From Caballeronia catudaia (GTDB lineage Bacteria > Pseudomonadota > Gammaproteobacteria > Burkholderiales > Burkholderiaceae): a stretch of DNA of 64,000 nt. This document shows positions 54,980-63,351 of the stretch, in pieces. Numbering within the stretch: position 1 is the stretch's first letter; each line of letters starts with the position of its first letter. Under the pieces are notes generated by a model that made no database searches, had not been told where the DNA came from, and was given only the letters and a program-made list of their open reading frames with translations. The stretch is from contig NZ_FCOF02000027.1 in the NCBI RefSeq assembly GCF_001544755.2, positions 16,200-80,199 of the forward strand, given 5' to 3'. The translations under genes and the position numbers were made by a program.

Positions 54980-56503
54980 TCAAGCCGTCGCGACGGGGAT
55001 CTTTCCGATTTTCGCCTGCCATTCGGCGGGACCGGTCTTGTGGACCGACGTTCCGCTCGAATCGACGGCGACGGTCACCGGCATGTCCTGCACGTCGAAT
55101 TCGTAGATCGCTTCCATGCCGAGGTCTTCGAACGCGAGCACCCTGGCTTCGCGGATCGCCTTCGAAACGAGATACGCCGCGCCGCCGACCGCCATCAGAT
55201 AGGCCGCGTTGTGCTTCTTGATCGCCTCGATCGCGACCGGCCCGCGCTCGGCCTTGCCGATCATCGAGATGAGGCCGGTCTGCGCGAGCATCATTTCCGT
55301 GAACTTGTCCATGCGCGTGGCCGTAGTCGGGCCTGCCGGGCCAACGGCTTCGTCGCGCACCGGATCGACCGGGCCGACGTAATAGATCACGCGGTTCGTG
55401 AAATCGACCGGCAGCTTTTCGCCCTTGGCGAGCATGTCGGCGATGCGCTTGTGCGCCGCGTCGCGGCCCGTGAGCATCTTGCCCGACAAGAGCAGCGTCT
55501 GGCCCGGCTTCCACGACGCGACTTCTTCCGGCGTGAGCGTATTCAGATCGATGCGCTTGCTCGTCTCCGTATTCGGCTGCCACGTGACCTTCGGCCATGC
55601 GTCGAGCGGCGGCGCGTCGAGCTTCGCGGTGCCCGAGCCGTCGAGCGTGAAGTGCGCGTGGCGCGTCGCCGCGCAGTTCGGGATGATCGCGATGGGCTTC
55701 GACGCCGCGTGCGTCGGCGCGGCCATGATCTTCACGTCGAGCACGGTCGCGAGGCCGCCGAGACCCTGCGCGCCGATGCCGAGCGCGTTCACCTTCTCGT
55801 GCAGTTCCACGCGCAGCTCCTCGATCCAGTCCTGCGGGCCGCGCGCGATGATGTCCTGAATGTCGATCGGGTCCATCAGCGATTCCTTCGCCATGACCAT
55901 CGCCTTCTCGGCCGTGCCGCCGATGCCGATGCCGAGCATGCCCGGCGGGCACCAGCCGGCGCCCATGGTCGGCACGGTCTTGAGAATCCAGTCGACGATG
56001 GAATCCGAGGGATTCAGCATCGCGAACTTCGACTTGTTCTCCGAGCCGCCGCCCTTGGCCGCGACCTGCACGTCGACCTTGTCGCCCGGCACGATCTCGT
56101 AGTGGATCACGGCCGGCGTGTTGTCCTTCGTGTTCTTGCGGCCGCCTTCGGGCGGTGAAACGATCGACGCGCGCAGCACGTTGTCCGGGTTCAGATAACC
56201 GCGGCGCACGCCTTCGTTGATCATGTCGGTGACGCTCATGGTCGCACCGTCCCATCGAACGTCCATGCCGACCTTCACGAACACCGTGACGATGCCCGTG
56301 TCCTGGCAGATCGGGCGCTTGCCTTCGGTGCACATGCGGCTGTTGGTCAGGATTTGTGCGATCGCGTCCTTCGCGGCGGGGCTCTCTTCCAGCTCGTAGG
56401 CGCGGCCGAGCGCCTGGATATAGTCGAGCGGATGGTAGTAGCTGATGTATTGCAGCGAATCGGCGATGCTCTGAATCAGGTCTTCCTGCTTGATGACGGT
56501 CAT
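54980..56503 (-). CDS. fumA: Class I (Fe-S) fumarate hydratase
   Basis: A 507-residue iron-sulfur fumarase that interconverts fumarate and malate in the TCA cycle. Cluster-related cysteines are in RPICQDTG, GWCPPGM and NCAATRHAHF; TTATRMD and GPVAIEAIKKHNAAYLMAVGG are conserved in the beta part. It is the single-chain, alpha-beta fused form. Iron-dependent and oxygen-sensitive, it sits beside the bacterioferritin gene. Confidence 0.95.
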   Translation of the reverse strand: MTVIKQEDLIQSIADSLQYISYYHPLDYIQALGRAYELEESPAAKDAIAQILTNSRMCTEGKRPICQDTGIVTVFVKVGMDVRWDGATMSVTDMINEGVRRGYLNPDNVLRASIVSPPEGGRKNTKDNTPAVIHYEIVPGDKVDVQVAAKGGGSENKSKFAMLNPSDSIVDWILKTVPTMGAGWCPPGMLGIGIGGTAEKAMVMAKESLMDPIDIQDIIARGPQDWIEELRVELHEKVNALGIGAQGLGGLATVLDVKIMAAPTHAASKPIAIIPNCAATRHAHFTLDGSGTAKLDAPPLDAWPKVTWQPNTETSKRIDLNTLTPEEVASWKPGQTLLLSGKMLTGRDAAHKRIADMLAKGEKLPVDFTNRVIYYVGPVDPVRDEAVGPAGPTTATRMDKFTEMMLAQTGLISMIGKAERGPVAIEAIKKHNAAYLMAVGGAAYLVSKAIREARVLAFEDLGMEAIYEFDVQDMPVTVAVDSSGTSVHKTGPAEWQAKIGKIPVATA

Positions 56504-56554
56504 GGCGTAAGCTCAGGGGGGACGAAATTTTTTGAGTGCGTTCTGTCGGACGCT

Positions 56555-57142
56555 TCAGTCGAGCGCGCTTCGAGGCGCGACGGTTTCGCTATGAAAGTGC
56601 TTCGGGTGCGTGTGCGTGGTCAACCGGTCGACGAACGCCATGATGAGCGCCGAGACGAGGAACGCGACGTGGATGATGACCTGCCACAGCACGGTATGGA
56701 AGGTGTGCTGATCCGGGTTGATGAACGTTTTCAGCAAATGGATCGACGAAATGCTGATGAGCGCCATCGAGAGCTTCACCTTCAGCACGCCCGCGTTGAC
56801 GTGATCGAGCCATTCGGGCTCGTCGGGATGGCCTTCCACGCCGAGCCGCGACACGAAAGTCTCATATCCGCCGACGATCACCATGATGAGCAGGTTCGAG
56901 ATCATGACCACGTCGATCAGGCCGAGCACGACGAGCATGATATTGGTTTCGTCGAGCGTCATCGCGTGCGTGACGAGATGCCACACTTCCTTCAGGAACA
57001 ACACGACATACACGGCTTGCGCGACGATCAGGCCCAGATAAAGCGGCACCTGCAGCCATCGGCTCATGAAGATGATTTTCGGCAGCGCTTTCATCGAGCC
57101 GGGCAGCGAGGGCGGGGCGGAAGCATGCTTGGGAGCGGACAT
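56555..57142 (-). CDS. YqhA / UPF0114 family membrane protein
   Basis: A 195-residue protein with about three or four membrane helices (LQVPLYLGLIVAQAVYVVLF, IMLVVLGLIDVVMISNLLIM, and near the C-terminus). The start at 57142 (MSAPKHASAPP) is chosen because the longer reading is not membrane-like. UPF0114 members have no known function. It lies 51 bases upstream of the fumarase start on the same strand. Confidence 0.88.
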   Translation of the reverse strand: MSAPKHASAPPSLPGSMKALPKIIFMSRWLQVPLYLGLIVAQAVYVVLFLKEVWHLVTHAMTLDETNIMLVVLGLIDVVMISNLLIMVIVGGYETFVSRLGVEGHPDEPEWLDHVNAGVLKVKLSMALISISSIHLLKTFINPDQHTFHTVLWQVIIHVAFLVSALIMAFVDRLTTHTHPKHFHSETVAPRSALD

Positions 57143-57727
57143 GGGCGGCTTTTCAGTCGATGGGTCGGACCGGAGATGATGACGGGCGAATATGACGAAC
57201 CAAAACGTGCGATGCGCCGGCGAATGCAGGGAGAAGCGCATTCGCGGTATCGGGAAGCCCGCTATTGTAGCGCGTCACCGCGCGTGCTTGCCGAAAGCTT
57301 TCGGAAAGCACCGATGGCATGACGAGTCAGGCCCGTATGCCCAGGAACGTTACTGCCGACGTGCAACATCGTCGCGGTGAGTAAAAAAGCATCTCTGGAT
57401 AACGCGCGGGGAGTTCAGTTACGATTGTGGGGCCGCATTGCAGGAGTCGCGCCGACTTCGCGTATACCCCGTGCCGATCGGCTCTGGCACGTAAGAAGCG
57501 GGTAAGTTGACGGGCTTATCTTCAAATCACTGCAGGATGGACGCAGCAGGCGAATGTGCTGTGAAATCTTCCGCGCCGTACGGGCGCGATCATCATTATG
57601 GAGACACGGTCCGGAACGGGAACGCTGCGCGTTGTCCGCTTTCGAACCTCATAACATGCGGCGCACGCGGCCCATTCAGCGACGCGCGCGCCGCCGGATT
57701 CTGGAAACACCATCAAAGGGGTTGTCG
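57143..57727. other. Intergenic region between the YqhA gene and acsA
   Basis: 585 bases between divergent genes with no gene I can support. It should carry both promoters. No strong sigma-70 site was found by eye. A short hairpin GAAAGCTTTC lies at 57292-57301. Confidence 0.45.
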
Positions 57728-59710
57728 ATGTCTGCGATCGAATCGGTTCTGCATGAAAAACGCGTGTTCCCGCCGTCAGCCAAGGCATCGGCGGGTGCGG
57801 CAATCTCCGGCATGGACGCCTACAAGGCGCTCGCCGAGCAAGCCGAGCGCGATTACGAAGGTTTCTGGGCGGGCCTCGCGCGCGACACGCTTTCGTGGCA
57901 CAAGCCATTCACCAAGGTGCTGGATGAATCGAAGGCGCCGTTCTACACGTGGTTCGAAGACGGCGAGCTCAACGCGTCATACAACTGTCTCGACCGTCAT
58001 GTGGAAGCGGGCCGCGGCGCCGACAACGCGATCATCTTCGAAGCCGACGACGGCACCGTCACCAACGTTACCTATCAGGATCTGCTCGAACGCGTCAGCC
58101 GCCTCGCCAATGCGCTCAAGAAGCGCGGCGTGAAGAAGGGCGATCGCGTCGTGATCTATCTGCCGATGTCGGTGGAAGGCGTCGTCGCGATGCAGGCGTG
58201 CGTGCGCATCGGCGCGACGCATTCGGTCGTGTTCGGCGGCTTCTCGTCGAAGTCGCTCAATGAACGTCTCGTCGATGTCGGCGCGGTCGCGCTCATCACC
58301 GCCGACGAACAGATGCGCGGCGGCAAGGCGTTGCCGTTGAAGAGCATCGCCGACGAAGCGCTCGCGGCGGGCGGCTGCGAGAAGGTGAAGGACGTCATCG
58401 TCTACAAGCGCACGGGCGGCAAGGTGGGATGGACCGAAGGTCGCGACGCGTGGCTGCACGAGATCGTCGAGAACGAATCGGCGCAGTGCGAGCCGGAGTG
58501 GGTCGGCGCGGAGCATCCGCTTTTCATCCTCTACACGTCCGGTTCGACGGGCAAGCCGAAGGGCGTGCAGCACAGCACGGCGGGCACGCTGCTGTGGGCC
58601 GCGCAGACGATGAAGTGGACCTTCGACATGAAGCCCGGCGACATCTTCTGGTGCACGGCGGATATCGGCTGGATCACGGGGCATAGCTATATCGCGTATG
58701 GTCCGCTTGCGATCGGCGCGACGCAGGTGATGTTCGAAGGCGTGCCGACGTATCCGCACGCCGGCCGCTTCTGGGAGATGATCGACCGCCACAAGGTCAC
58801 GATCTTCTACACCGCGCCGACGGCGATCCGCTCGCTCATCAAGGTCTCGGAAGCGGATGCGAAGGTGCATCCGAAGAGCTACGACCTGTCGACGCTGCGC
58901 ATCCTCGGCACGGTCGGCGAGCCGATCAATCCGGAAGCGTGGATGTGGTATCACGAGAACGTCGGCCGTGGCCAGTGCCCGATCGTCGATACGTGGTGGC
59001 AAACGGAAACCGGCGGCCACATGATCACGCCGCTGCCGGGCGCGACGCCGCTCGTGCCCGGTTCGTGCACGCTGCCGCTGCCGGGCATCATGGCCGCGGT
59101 CGTCGATGAAACCGGTCAGGACGTGCCGAACGGGCAGGGCGGCATTCTCGTCGTCAAGCGTCCGTGGCCGTCGATGCTGCGCAACGTGTGGGGCGATCCG
59201 AAGCGTTACCAGACGAGCTATTTTCCGGAAGAACTCGGCGGCAAGCTGTACCTGGCGGGCGACGGCGCCGTGCGCGACAAGGAAACCGGCTACTTCACGA
59301 TCATGGGCCGCATCGACGACGTGCTGAACGTCTCTGGCCACCGTCTCGGCACGATGGAGATCGAGTCGGCGCTGGTCGGGAACCCGATGGTCGCCGAGGC
59401 TGCGGTCGTTGGCCGTCCGGACGATACGACCGGGGAAGCGGTGGTCGCGTTCGTCGTGCTGAAGCGCTCGCGTCCGGAAGGCGATGAAGCGAAGCAGATC
59501 GCCACCGAACTGCGCAACTGGGTCGGCAAGGAGATCGGCCCGATCGCGAAGCCGAAGGACATTCGCTTCGGCGAGAACCTGCCGAAGACGCGTTCGGGCA
59601 AGATCATGCGGCGTCTCTTGCGCTCGCTCGCGAAGGGCGAGGAGATCACGCAGGACGTCTCCACGCTCGAAAATCCCGCGATTCTCGATCAGCTCGGCGA
59701 AGCGCGTTGA
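57728..59710 (+). CDS. acsA: Acetyl-CoA synthetase
   Basis: A 660-residue ANL-superfamily AMP-forming ligase that makes acetyl-CoA from acetate, ATP and CoA. Signatures are YTSGSTGKPKGVQHS, VDTWWQTETGGHMITP and the C-terminal PKTRSGKIMRRLLR whose Lys is the target of reversible acetylation. The start at 57728 gives MSAIESVLHEKRVFPP, the family N-terminus. It is followed by a two-gene symporter module that could import acetate. Confidence 0.97.
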   Translation: MSAIESVLHEKRVFPPSAKASAGAAISGMDAYKALAEQAERDYEGFWAGLARDTLSWHKPFTKVLDESKAPFYTWFEDGELNASYNCLDRHVEAGRGADNAIIFEADDGTVTNVTYQDLLERVSRLANALKKRGVKKGDRVVIYLPMSVEGVVAMQACVRIGATHSVVFGGFSSKSLNERLVDVGAVALITADEQMRGGKALPLKSIADEALAAGGCEKVKDVIVYKRTGGKVGWTEGRDAWLHEIVENESAQCEPEWVGAEHPLFILYTSGSTGKPKGVQHSTAGTLLWAAQTMKWTFDMKPGDIFWCTADIGWITGHSYIAYGPLAIGATQVMFEGVPTYPHAGRFWEMIDRHKVTIFYTAPTAIRSLIKVSEADAKVHPKSYDLSTLRILGTVGEPINPEAWMWYHENVGRGQCPIVDTWWQTETGGHMITPLPGATPLVPGSCTLPLPGIMAAVVDETGQDVPNGQGGILVVKRPWPSMLRNVWGDPKRYQTSYFPEELGGKLYLAGDGAVRDKETGYFTIMGRIDDVLNVSGHRLGTMEIESALVGNPMVAEAAVVGRPDDTTGEAVVAFVVLKRSRPEGDEAKQIATELRNWVGKEIGPIAKPKDIRFGENLPKTRSGKIMRRLLRSLAKGEEITQDVSTLENPAILDQLGEAR

Positions 59711-59786
59711 TCGTGGATCGGCCGCTGCCCGATGCGCAGCGGTCGATCCGGATTGCCGATGACATGCGCTTTTGATAAAAAGCCGC

Positions 59787-60113
59787 ATGTCCGATTCCTC
59801 CAGCCCTACGCCCGCCTCGCCACCGCCCGTATCCGCGGCGATGGCGCGCGCGCATCGACGCTACTGGCGTTTCAACGTCGCGCTGATCGCCGTGCTGATG
59901 ACGATCGGCTTCATTGTCTCGTTCGGCTTGCCGCTCGTTGCGCAACGTTTCGAGCACATACGCGTGGCGGGCTTTCCGCTGCCGTTCTACTTCGGCGCGC
60001 AGGGCGCGATTCTCGTGTATATCGCGCTGATCCTCGTCTATATCGTGTTGATGCAGATCGCCGATGCGCGACTGTTGCGCGCCGCCCGGTCGGAGCGAGG
60101 CGACGCGGCATGA
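59787..60113 (+). CDS. DUF4212 small membrane subunit of a symporter
   Basis: A 108-residue protein with two helices (about 31-50 and 68-90) and RRYWRFNVALIAVLMTIGFIVSFG, typical of DUF4212. Such proteins occur just before VC_2705-type sodium:solute symporters. It overlaps the next gene by ATGA and follows acsA by 76 bases, so the three are probably one operon. The start at 59787 is preferred over a TTG at 59772. Confidence 0.85.
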   Translation: MSDSSSPTPASPPPVSAAMARAHRRYWRFNVALIAVLMTIGFIVSFGLPLVAQRFEHIRVAGFPLPFYFGAQGAILVYIALILVYIVLMQIADARLLRAARSERGDAA

Positions 60114-62134
60114 AGCTCACCAACCGGCTGATCCTTTCCTATACGCTCTATACCGTCGGCTTTCTGCTCTTCATCTTTCTGATGGAGCGCATCGAGCGCA
60201 CGACGGGGCCGGGCACGTGGATCGGCTATGTGTTCCTGTTCGTGCCCATCGCGGTGTACGCGGTGATCGGCCTGCTGTCGCGTACATCGGATCTCGTCGA
60301 ATACTACGTGGCCGGTCGACGCGTGCCGTCGGCGTTCAACGGCATGGCGACCGCGGCGGACTGGCTTTCGGCGGCGTCGTTCATCGGTCTGGCCGGTTCG
60401 ATCTACGCGAGCGGCTACGACGGCCTCGCCTACGTGATGGGCTGGACGGGCGGTTACTGTCTCGTCGCGTTCCTCCTCGCGCCTTACGTGCGCAAGCTCG
60501 CGCGCTATACGATTCCCGATTTCCTCGGCACGCGCTTCTCCAGCAACCTCGTGCGCGGGCTCGCGGCGATCGCGGCGATTCTGTGCTCGTTCGTCTACCT
60601 CGTCGCGCAGATCCAGGGCATCGGGCTGATCGCGTCGCGCTTCATCGGCATCGAGTTTTCGATCGGCATCTTCTGCGGGCTCGCGGGCATCCTGGTGTGC
60701 TCGTTTCTCGGCGGCATGCGCGCGGTGACGTGGACGCAGGTCGCGCAGTACATCATCCTGATCAGCGCGATGCTGATTCCCGTCTCGATGATCGCGCATC
60801 GCGAAGGGCTCGGCTGGCTTCCGCAATTCAACTACGGGCGCGTGATGGAGCGCGTCGAAACACTGGAGCGGGCAGTGGCCGCCTCGCCCGACGAAGCGCG
60901 CGTGCGCGCCGATTACCAGCGCCAGGCCGCGCAGATTCAGACGCGCATCGAAGCGCTTCCGCAGTCGTTTCACGCCGAGCGTGCGCGCCTCGTCGCCGAG
61001 ATCGCCGAGCTGCGGCGGCACAACGGGCCGCTGCGCGAGATCAACGAGCGCGAGCGGGACCTGGCGGCGTTCCCACGCGATCCCGCCGACGCGCAAGCGA
61101 AGTGGTCGCGCGAACGGGAGGCGCTGATCGAGCGCGTGGCGCCGCCCGTGCCGATGACCGACGCCTTCGCGCCTGGTTCGGCGGGCGACGAGAGTCCGCG
61201 CGTGCATCAGGTTAATTTCCTGGCGCTGCTTTTGTGTCTGTCGCTCGGCACGGCGAGCCTGCCGCACATTCTCACGCGCTACAACACGACGACGTCGGTG
61301 TCGTCGGCGCGGCGCTCGGTCGGCTGGACGCTGTTCTTCGTCGCGCTTTTCTATCTGACGGTGCCGGTGCTCGCGGTGCTCATCAAGCACGAGATATTGA
61401 CGGGACTCGTCGGGCATCGCTTCGCCGATCTGCCGCAATGGGTGACGCAGTGGCGTCGCGTCGAACCGTATCTGCTCCGCATCAGCGATGTGAACGGCGA
61501 CGGCATCGTGCGATGGGCCGGCATTCAGATGCAGCCGGACATGGTCGTGCTCGCGGCGCCGGAGATCGCCGGGCTGCCGTATGTTATCTCGGGCCTGATC
61601 GCGGCGGGCGCGCTGGCCGCGGCGCTGTCGACGGCGGACGGGTTGCTGCTGACGATCGCCAATGCGTTGTCGCACGATGTCTATTACTGCATGGTCGATC
61701 GCCGCGCGACGAGCCAGCGGCGCGTGACCATCTCCAAGATTCTGTTGCTCGGCGTGGCGTTGCTGGCATCGTACGTGGCGTCGCTCAATGCGGGCAATAT
61801 TCTGTTTCTCGTCGGTGCGGCGTTCTCGCTCGCGGCATCGAGTCTCTTTCCGGCGCTCGTCCTCGGCGTGTTCTGGAAGCGCACGACACAGCGCGGCGTC
61901 GTTGCGGGGATGATCGCGGGGCTCGTCGTGTGCGTGTACTACATCGTCTCGACGTATCCGTTCTTCGTGCAACTGACGGGGTTCGCGGGGCCGCGCTGGT
62001 TCGGCATCGAGCCGATCAGCTCGGGCGTCTTTGGCGTGCCCGCGGGCTTTGCGGTGGCGATTGCCGTGAGCCTTTTCGACCGCAAACCAGATGCATACAC
62101 GCGCGCGCTCGTCGATTACATTCGTCATCCGTAG
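60110..62134 (+). CDS. Sodium:solute symporter (VC_2705 / ActP-like) with coiled-coil insert
   Basis: A 674-residue SSS-family transporter with about 13 helices. SSS signatures include ATAADWLSAASFIGLAGSIYA, GWTGGYCLVAF, YTIPDFLGTRF, FLGGMRAVTWTQVAQYIIL and ALSTADGLLLTIANALSHD. Acetate or another small carboxylate is the likely substrate given acsA upstream. About 110 residues between helices (about 245-355) form a charged, coiled-coil-like insert absent from ActP (549 residues). Coupled to the DUF4212 gene by a 4-base overlap. Confidence 0.9.
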   Translation: MKLTNRLILSYTLYTVGFLLFIFLMERIERTTGPGTWIGYVFLFVPIAVYAVIGLLSRTSDLVEYYVAGRRVPSAFNGMATAADWLSAASFIGLAGSIYASGYDGLAYVMGWTGGYCLVAFLLAPYVRKLARYTIPDFLGTRFSSNLVRGLAAIAAILCSFVYLVAQIQGIGLIASRFIGIEFSIGIFCGLAGILVCSFLGGMRAVTWTQVAQYIILISAMLIPVSMIAHREGLGWLPQFNYGRVMERVETLERAVAASPDEARVRADYQRQAAQIQTRIEALPQSFHAERARLVAEIAELRRHNGPLREINERERDLAAFPRDPADAQAKWSREREALIERVAPPVPMTDAFAPGSAGDESPRVHQVNFLALLLCLSLGTASLPHILTRYNTTTSVSSARRSVGWTLFFVALFYLTVPVLAVLIKHEILTGLVGHRFADLPQWVTQWRRVEPYLLRISDVNGDGIVRWAGIQMQPDMVVLAAPEIAGLPYVISGLIAAGALAAALSTADGLLLTIANALSHDVYYCMVDRRATSQRRVTISKILLLGVALLASYVASLNAGNILFLVGAAFSLAASSLFPALVLGVFWKRTTQRGVVAGMIAGLVVCVYYIVSTYPFFVQLTGFAGPRWFGIEPISSGVFGVPAGFAVAIAVSLFDRKPDAYTRALVDYIRHP

Positions 62135-62160
62135 GGGCTGGCGCAGGCGCGGGAAGTTGG

Positions 62161-62166
62161 TATAAT
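62161..62166 (+). promoter_or_regulatory. tRNA-Ser promoter -10 box
   Basis: A perfect TATAAT 11 bases before the tRNA. The -35 region (CTGGCG, 62138-62143) is weak. Confidence 0.6.
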
Positions 62167-62177
62167 CGCGGTCTTCC

Positions 62178-62267
62178 GGAGAGATGGATGAGTGGTTTAA
62201 GTCGCACGCCTGGAAAGCGTGTATAGGGTAAAACCTATCGGGGGTTCGAATCCCCCTCTCTCCGCCA
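62178..62267 (+). tRNA. tRNA-Ser (anticodon GGA)
   Basis: A 90-base class II tRNA. Acceptor GGAGAGA/TCTCTCC with encoded CCA end, anticodon stem CACGC/GCGTG around loop CTGGAAA (anticodon GGA, reading UCC/UCU), a long variable arm (ATAGG...CCTAT) and T-loop GTTCGAATC. Terminator follows at 62280. Confidence 0.97.
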
Positions 62268-62279
62268 GCAGAGCATTGC

Positions 62280-62321
62280 AAAGCCCCGTTAATTCAATGA
62301 GTTACGGGGCTTTCGTTTTTT
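62280..62321 (+). terminator. Terminator after tRNA-Ser
   Basis: AAAGCCCCGT/ACGGGGCTTT (62280-62289, 62304-62313), a 14-base loop and a T6 run. Confidence 0.9.
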
Positions 62322-62425
62322 CTGGGCCGTCAGGTAGCCCATCAGCGAGCGTCGCCTGCGGTTGTCTGTCGTCCTGACCATCAGCACCTGATGTTGGTGA
62401 AACGATACGGCGGATTGTTCCGCAT

Positions 62426-62962
62426 GTGTCTAGATCGTTCTGGAAGGCTTCGCCCTTTATCGGCGCTTATAAGACAACTCCCATTCTGTGTCTCGAACCG
62501 CGTATTCGGGCGATGTATCAGGCAATCGACGCGGTTGAATTGTCTGCGTGTCCGGAGGACGGGCGCAAGGTTCCGCCCGGTGAACATGTCGCCTATGACC
62601 GGCGGCATGTCTACGGACTGGACTTGAAGGAATGGGCCAAGAAGATCGCGCCAAGCGAGCGTCCGGCTTTTCTGTTCGATGACGTTGAACGCGGCATTCA
62701 TCCGGCTATCAGTACGGAAGCGTATCAGGCGTTGGAGGCGGCGCTCGCAGCGAAGACGCACAAGCTCGAACAGGCCAATGAGCGCATTCGCGAACTTGAA
62801 GGCGAGAAAGGCGCAATCGAAGCCGAGCGCAATTCTCTTCGCAATATGGTGGAGCAGATGAGTGCGCGGGCGAAGGATGAACCGCGCATAGGCGAGCGGC
62901 AGGAAACCACGTTCACGAGATTGCCGGAAAACCGCCTGCTTTGCACACGCGAACCGGGGTGA
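62426..62962 (+). pseudogene. Fragment of an accessory coiled-coil protein
   Basis: A frame of about 178 codons beginning with a GTG at 62426 (open upstream to 62370, no good start). Residues 80-150 (ERGIHPAISTEAYQALEAAL, then a coiled coil to ARAKDEPRIGERQETTF) resemble a short conserved family common in Burkholderia and Pseudomonas accessory DNA. After ETTF the sequence turns to an unrelated TRLPENRLLCTREPG, so the C-terminal part seems cut off near 62912. Function unknown. Base composition is less GC-rich than the core genes. Confidence 0.5.
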
Positions 62963-62963
62963 A

Positions 62964-63113
62964 TTAGCGTAGACGGGCCGCCAAGCCTGCTTCCAGCGCA
63001 ATCACGCGCCGGATGTCAGAGAATACGATAGAACCTCGCGGGTTGAATTGTACGGAAACGTTGATCTTTGTTGCGATGGAGATTTCTGCGCTAACCTTCT
63101 CCGCGATCTTCCG
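62964..63113 (-). pseudogene. Start-less open segment, probable 3' end of the next gene
   Basis: Fifty codons (KIAEKVSAEISIATKINVSV... to VIALEAGLAARLR) read as coherent protein but have no ATG, GTG or TTG start before them. They overlap the end of the 86-residue ORF (63091-63351) in another frame. A one-base shift near 63110 would join the two into one product of about 130 residues. Confidence 0.4.
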
Positions 63114-63351
63114 TTACGGTGATATACGGCTTGAGCGCTGGTTGGTGTACCGCCAGCAGCAGCAACGACGCCCCTCCTAGTTTGCGCGCAAACTCGTCAT
63201 CCAGTTTTCCACCATGTTCGTCAATCGACCACGGCATAGTCATTGAGGTTGTACGCAAACGTTCGATTGCCTCACGGTCAACAGTGCAAGTTTCGATCTG
63301 ATTGCTGTCCTCGTTATAAGCGATAACAACACAGCGCGGTTTTGTCTTCAT
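63091..63351 (-). CDS. Hypothetical protein, possibly frameshifted
   Basis: An 86-residue ORF (MKTKPRCVVIAYNED...) whose ATG overlaps the TGA of the preceding Cys-rich reading frame (ATGA at 63348-63351). GAGGGAGA lies upstream. It is soluble, and has no recognised family. Its last six codons may be out of frame (see 62964-63113). Being coupled downstream of an accessory protein, it could be an immunity or partner protein, but that is inference. Confidence 0.5.
   Translation of the reverse strand: MKTKPRCVVIAYNEDSNQIETCTVDREAIERLRTTSMTMPWSIDEHGGKLDDEFARKLGGASLLLLAVHQPALKPYITVTEDRGEG

Noticed and set aside
57440..57465. A sigma-54-like site (TGGGGCCGCATTGCA) upstream of acsA
   Set aside because: The GG and GC dinucleotides are spaced 9 and not 10 bases apart, which sigma-54 promoters rarely tolerate.
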